A stretch of DNA of 64,000 nucleotides from NCBI RefSeq assembly GCF_003007735.2, contig NZ_PXNQ02000010.1:62001-126000 (forward strand). The letters run 5' to 3'. Made by a program: the position numbers and the translations under genes. The notes below the pieces were generated by a model, which saw only the letters and a list, made by a program, of their open reading frames with translations, ran no database searches and was not told the DNA's origin. The stretch comes from Paracoccus methylarcula (GTDB lineage Bacteria > Pseudomonadota > Alphaproteobacteria > Rhodobacterales > Rhodobacteraceae). This document shows positions 62,508-64,000 of the stretch, piece after piece (within the stretch, counting starts at the first letter, position 1; each line of letters begins with the position of its first letter).

Positions 62508-63278
62508 GTGGCGCATATCATCGTTGTGGGCAACGAAAAGGGAGGTTCCGGGAAATCGACGACCTCGATGCATGTGGCGACCGCCCTGGCGCGGATGGGC
62601 TACAAGGTCGGTGGGCTGGATCTCGACGTGCGGCAGCGCAGTTTCGGCCGCTACCTGGAGAATCGGGCGGCTTTCACCAAGCGCGAGGGGCTGGATCTGC
62701 CCACGCCGATGCTGGGAGTGCTGGGCGAGGGGAGCGACCCGCTGACCCCGGCGCTTCACGCGCTCGAGGCGGAATGCGACTTCATCCTGCTGGATTGCCC
62801 CGGCTCGCATACGAAACTCAGCCAGATGGCGCATACGCTCGCCGATTCGCTGATCACGCCGATGAATGACAGTTTCGTCGATTTCGACCTGCTGGCGCGG
62901 ATGTCGCCCGAGGGCAAGGTGCTGGGGCCTTCGATCTATGCCGAGATGGTCTGGTCCGCCCGGCAGATGCGGGCCGAGGCCGGAGCCGGGCCGATCGACT
63001 GGCTGGTGCTGCGCAACCGCCTTGGCACGCAGGCGATGCATAACAAGCGCAAGGTCGGCGGGGCGCTGGCGACCCTGTCCAAGCGGATCGGCTTTCGCGT
63101 CACCGCCGGCTTCTCGGAGCGGGTGATCTTTCGCGAATTGTTCCCGCGCGGCCTGACCCTGCTGGATCTGAAGGAGATCGGCACCGAGAGCCTGAGCATG
63201 TCGAACATCGCCGCGCGGCAGGAATTGCGCGACCTGATCGCGACGCTGAACCTGCCGGGGGTGAGCGTCAGTTTCTGA
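62508..63278 (+). CDS. mipZ: Division-plane ATPase MipZ
   Basis: A 256-residue ParA-like ATPase: IIVVGNEKGGSGKSTTSMHV (deviant Walker A), GLDLDVRQRSFGRYLENR and MNDSFVDFDLLARM match Caulobacter MipZ, with LFPRGLTLLDL near the end. MipZ binds ParB and DNA, and inhibits FtsZ near the poles so division occurs at mid-cell. GTG 62508 with AGAGG upstream was chosen; the longer ATG frame is not conserved. Confidence 0.93.
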   Translation: MAHIIVVGNEKGGSGKSTTSMHVATALARMGYKVGGLDLDVRQRSFGRYLENRAAFTKREGLDLPTPMLGVLGEGSDPLTPALHALEAECDFILLDCPGSHTKLSQMAHTLADSLITPMNDSFVDFDLLARMSPEGKVLGPSIYAEMVWSARQMRAEAGAGPIDWLVLRNRLGTQAMHNKRKVGGALATLSKRIGFRVTAGFSERVIFRELFPRGLTLLDLKEIGTESLSMSNIAARQELRDLIATLNLPGVSVSF

Positions 63279-63374
63279 TCGTCATCACGGCCTCTTGACG
63301 TCGCGGCAGGATTGTCGCTAGTCGCATGAATGTCTATGTTTCGCAGATTGCATTTTTCGTTACAGGCGGTCGCG

Positions 63375-64000
63375 ATGCGCATCCTGTCCATTGCCCTGCT
63401 CGTGGCTGGTTTGGCATGGCCTGCCATCGCCGAGGATGGTGATTCTTCCGTTAACTCTACCGAATCCGTGGTCGAACGCTCCGTTCCCTCGGTCACCGTA
63501 ACTTCTGCCGAGCGGACCGAGGTGCAGGCGAGGGTGCCGGTCGTCGGCACGCTGATGGCCCGGCAGGAGGTGCAGGTCTACTCGCAGGTCTCGGGTCACG
63601 AGATCACCGAACTTCTGGTCGAGGCCGGTGACAGCGTCGAAAAGGGACAGGTGCTGGCGCGGTTGTCCACCGATACTCTGGCCGCACGGCTCGCGCAGGC
63701 CGAGGCCGGATACCAGCAGGCCGAGGCGGCGCTGAAACAGGCCGTCACGACATTGGAGCGGGCGCGGCGTCTGCGTTCGTCGAACAACGCCTCGCAAGCG
63801 ACCCTGGACGATGCGGTCGCGGCAGAGGCGAATGCGCAGGCCGGGCTTGCGCAGGCCGAGGCGGCGCGGCGGATCGCGCAGCTCGACCTGGACCGGGCCG
63901 AGATCACCGCCCCGGTATCTGGACTGGTGGTGGAGCGCAACGCGGTGCTGGGCGGATTGTCCGGCAGCGCTAGCGGCCCACTGTTCACGCTGCTTGCCGA
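63375..64000 (+). CDS. RND efflux periplasmic adaptor (HlyD/AcrA type), 5' part
   Basis: About 208 residues before the right edge. A signal peptide (MRILSIALLVAGLAWPAIA) is followed by the barrel-sandwich half VYSQVSGHEITELLVEAGDS, a coiled-coil hairpin (AEAALKQAVTTLERARRLRS onward) and ITAPVSGLVVERNAVLGG, the second lipoyl half. The protein would link an inner-membrane RND pump to an outer-membrane channel, probably encoded beyond the window. An alternative ATG lies 13 codons upstream, without a better ribosome site. Confidence 0.9.
   Translation, partial: MRILSIALLVAGLAWPAIAEDGDSSVNSTESVVERSVPSVTVTSAERTEVQARVPVVGTLMARQEVQVYSQVSGHEITELLVEAGDSVEKGQVLARLSTDTLAARLAQAEAGYQQAEAALKQAVTTLERARRLRSSNNASQATLDDAVAAEANAQAGLAQAEAARRIAQLDLDRAEITAPVSGLVVERNAVLGGLSGSASGPLFTLLA

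Noticed and set aside
1-64000. CRISPR array or rRNA operon
   Set aside because: No regularly spaced short repeats and no 16S/23S/5S-like sequence were seen anywhere in the window.

Overview
The window is about 64 kb of GC-rich, densely packed chromosome from an alphaproteobacterium, most likely Paracoccus or a close relative in the Rhodobacteraceae. The reasons are a MipZ-type division ATPase, a ScfR-like XRE regulator, the gene order infA-maf-RNase G-yacG-tRNA-Phe, the rpsP-rimM-trmD-rplS-rpmE block, and many 4-bp ATGA stop/start overlaps. The genus is inferred from gene content and was not tested by a search.

Layout. 1-9 kb: two LysR regulators around a dioxygenase/flavin reductase pair, an XRE regulator, lipB, tRNA-Leu(GAG), an SDR/DsbA-isomerase pair with a divergent HxlR regulator and a strong palindromic operator, and a radical SAM gene. 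9-21.5 kb: housekeeping genes, namely tatABC with a DUF815 ATPase, a ScfR-like regulator, a response regulator with a transporter-fused histidine kinase, a FliM/FliN-like protein, infA, maf, RNase G, yacG and tRNA-Phe. 21.5-25.2 kb: a small AT-richer island bounded by a perfect 47-bp duplication of the tRNA-Phe 3' end. It carries an integrase remnant and an orphan type VI secretion effector module (PAAR protein, DUF4123 adaptor, small candidate toxin, candidate immunity gene and two further small genes).

25.4-40.4 kb: two carbon-uptake regions. The first is a CUT1 sugar ABC transporter transcribed with a cystathionine-lyase-type PLP enzyme and a FadR-type regulator that has twin operators. 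The second is a divergent SorC-controlled sugar/polyol cluster: ribose-type ABC transporter and PfkB kinase on one side, LacD-like aldolase, ROK fusion protein, P-loop sugar kinase and L-xylulose-reductase-like SDR on the other. A 16-bp operator sequence is shared by both sides.

40.6-51 kb: transport and metabolic genes (AEC carrier, Na/Pi cotransporter, sorbosone dehydrogenase, thioesterase, pdxY, MOSC protein, rbsD, dipeptidase, GNAT, pepF). 51-57.6 kb: the ribosomal/tRNA modification block with a sulfotransferase-like gene inserted between rimM and trmD, then chorismate mutase, two tandem GNATs and ffh. 57.8-64 kb: small oxidoreductases, a LysR regulator, an AhpD-like protein, two EamA exporters, mipZ and the start of an RND adaptor.

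Four genes (a small membrane gene at 14.9 kb, an ABC ATPase at 33 kb, rimM, and a GNAT at 55 kb) each need one extra base to be read through. All look like single-base deletions, three of them in short G/C runs, so assembly error is more likely than decay. A short intergenic repeat recurs at five places.
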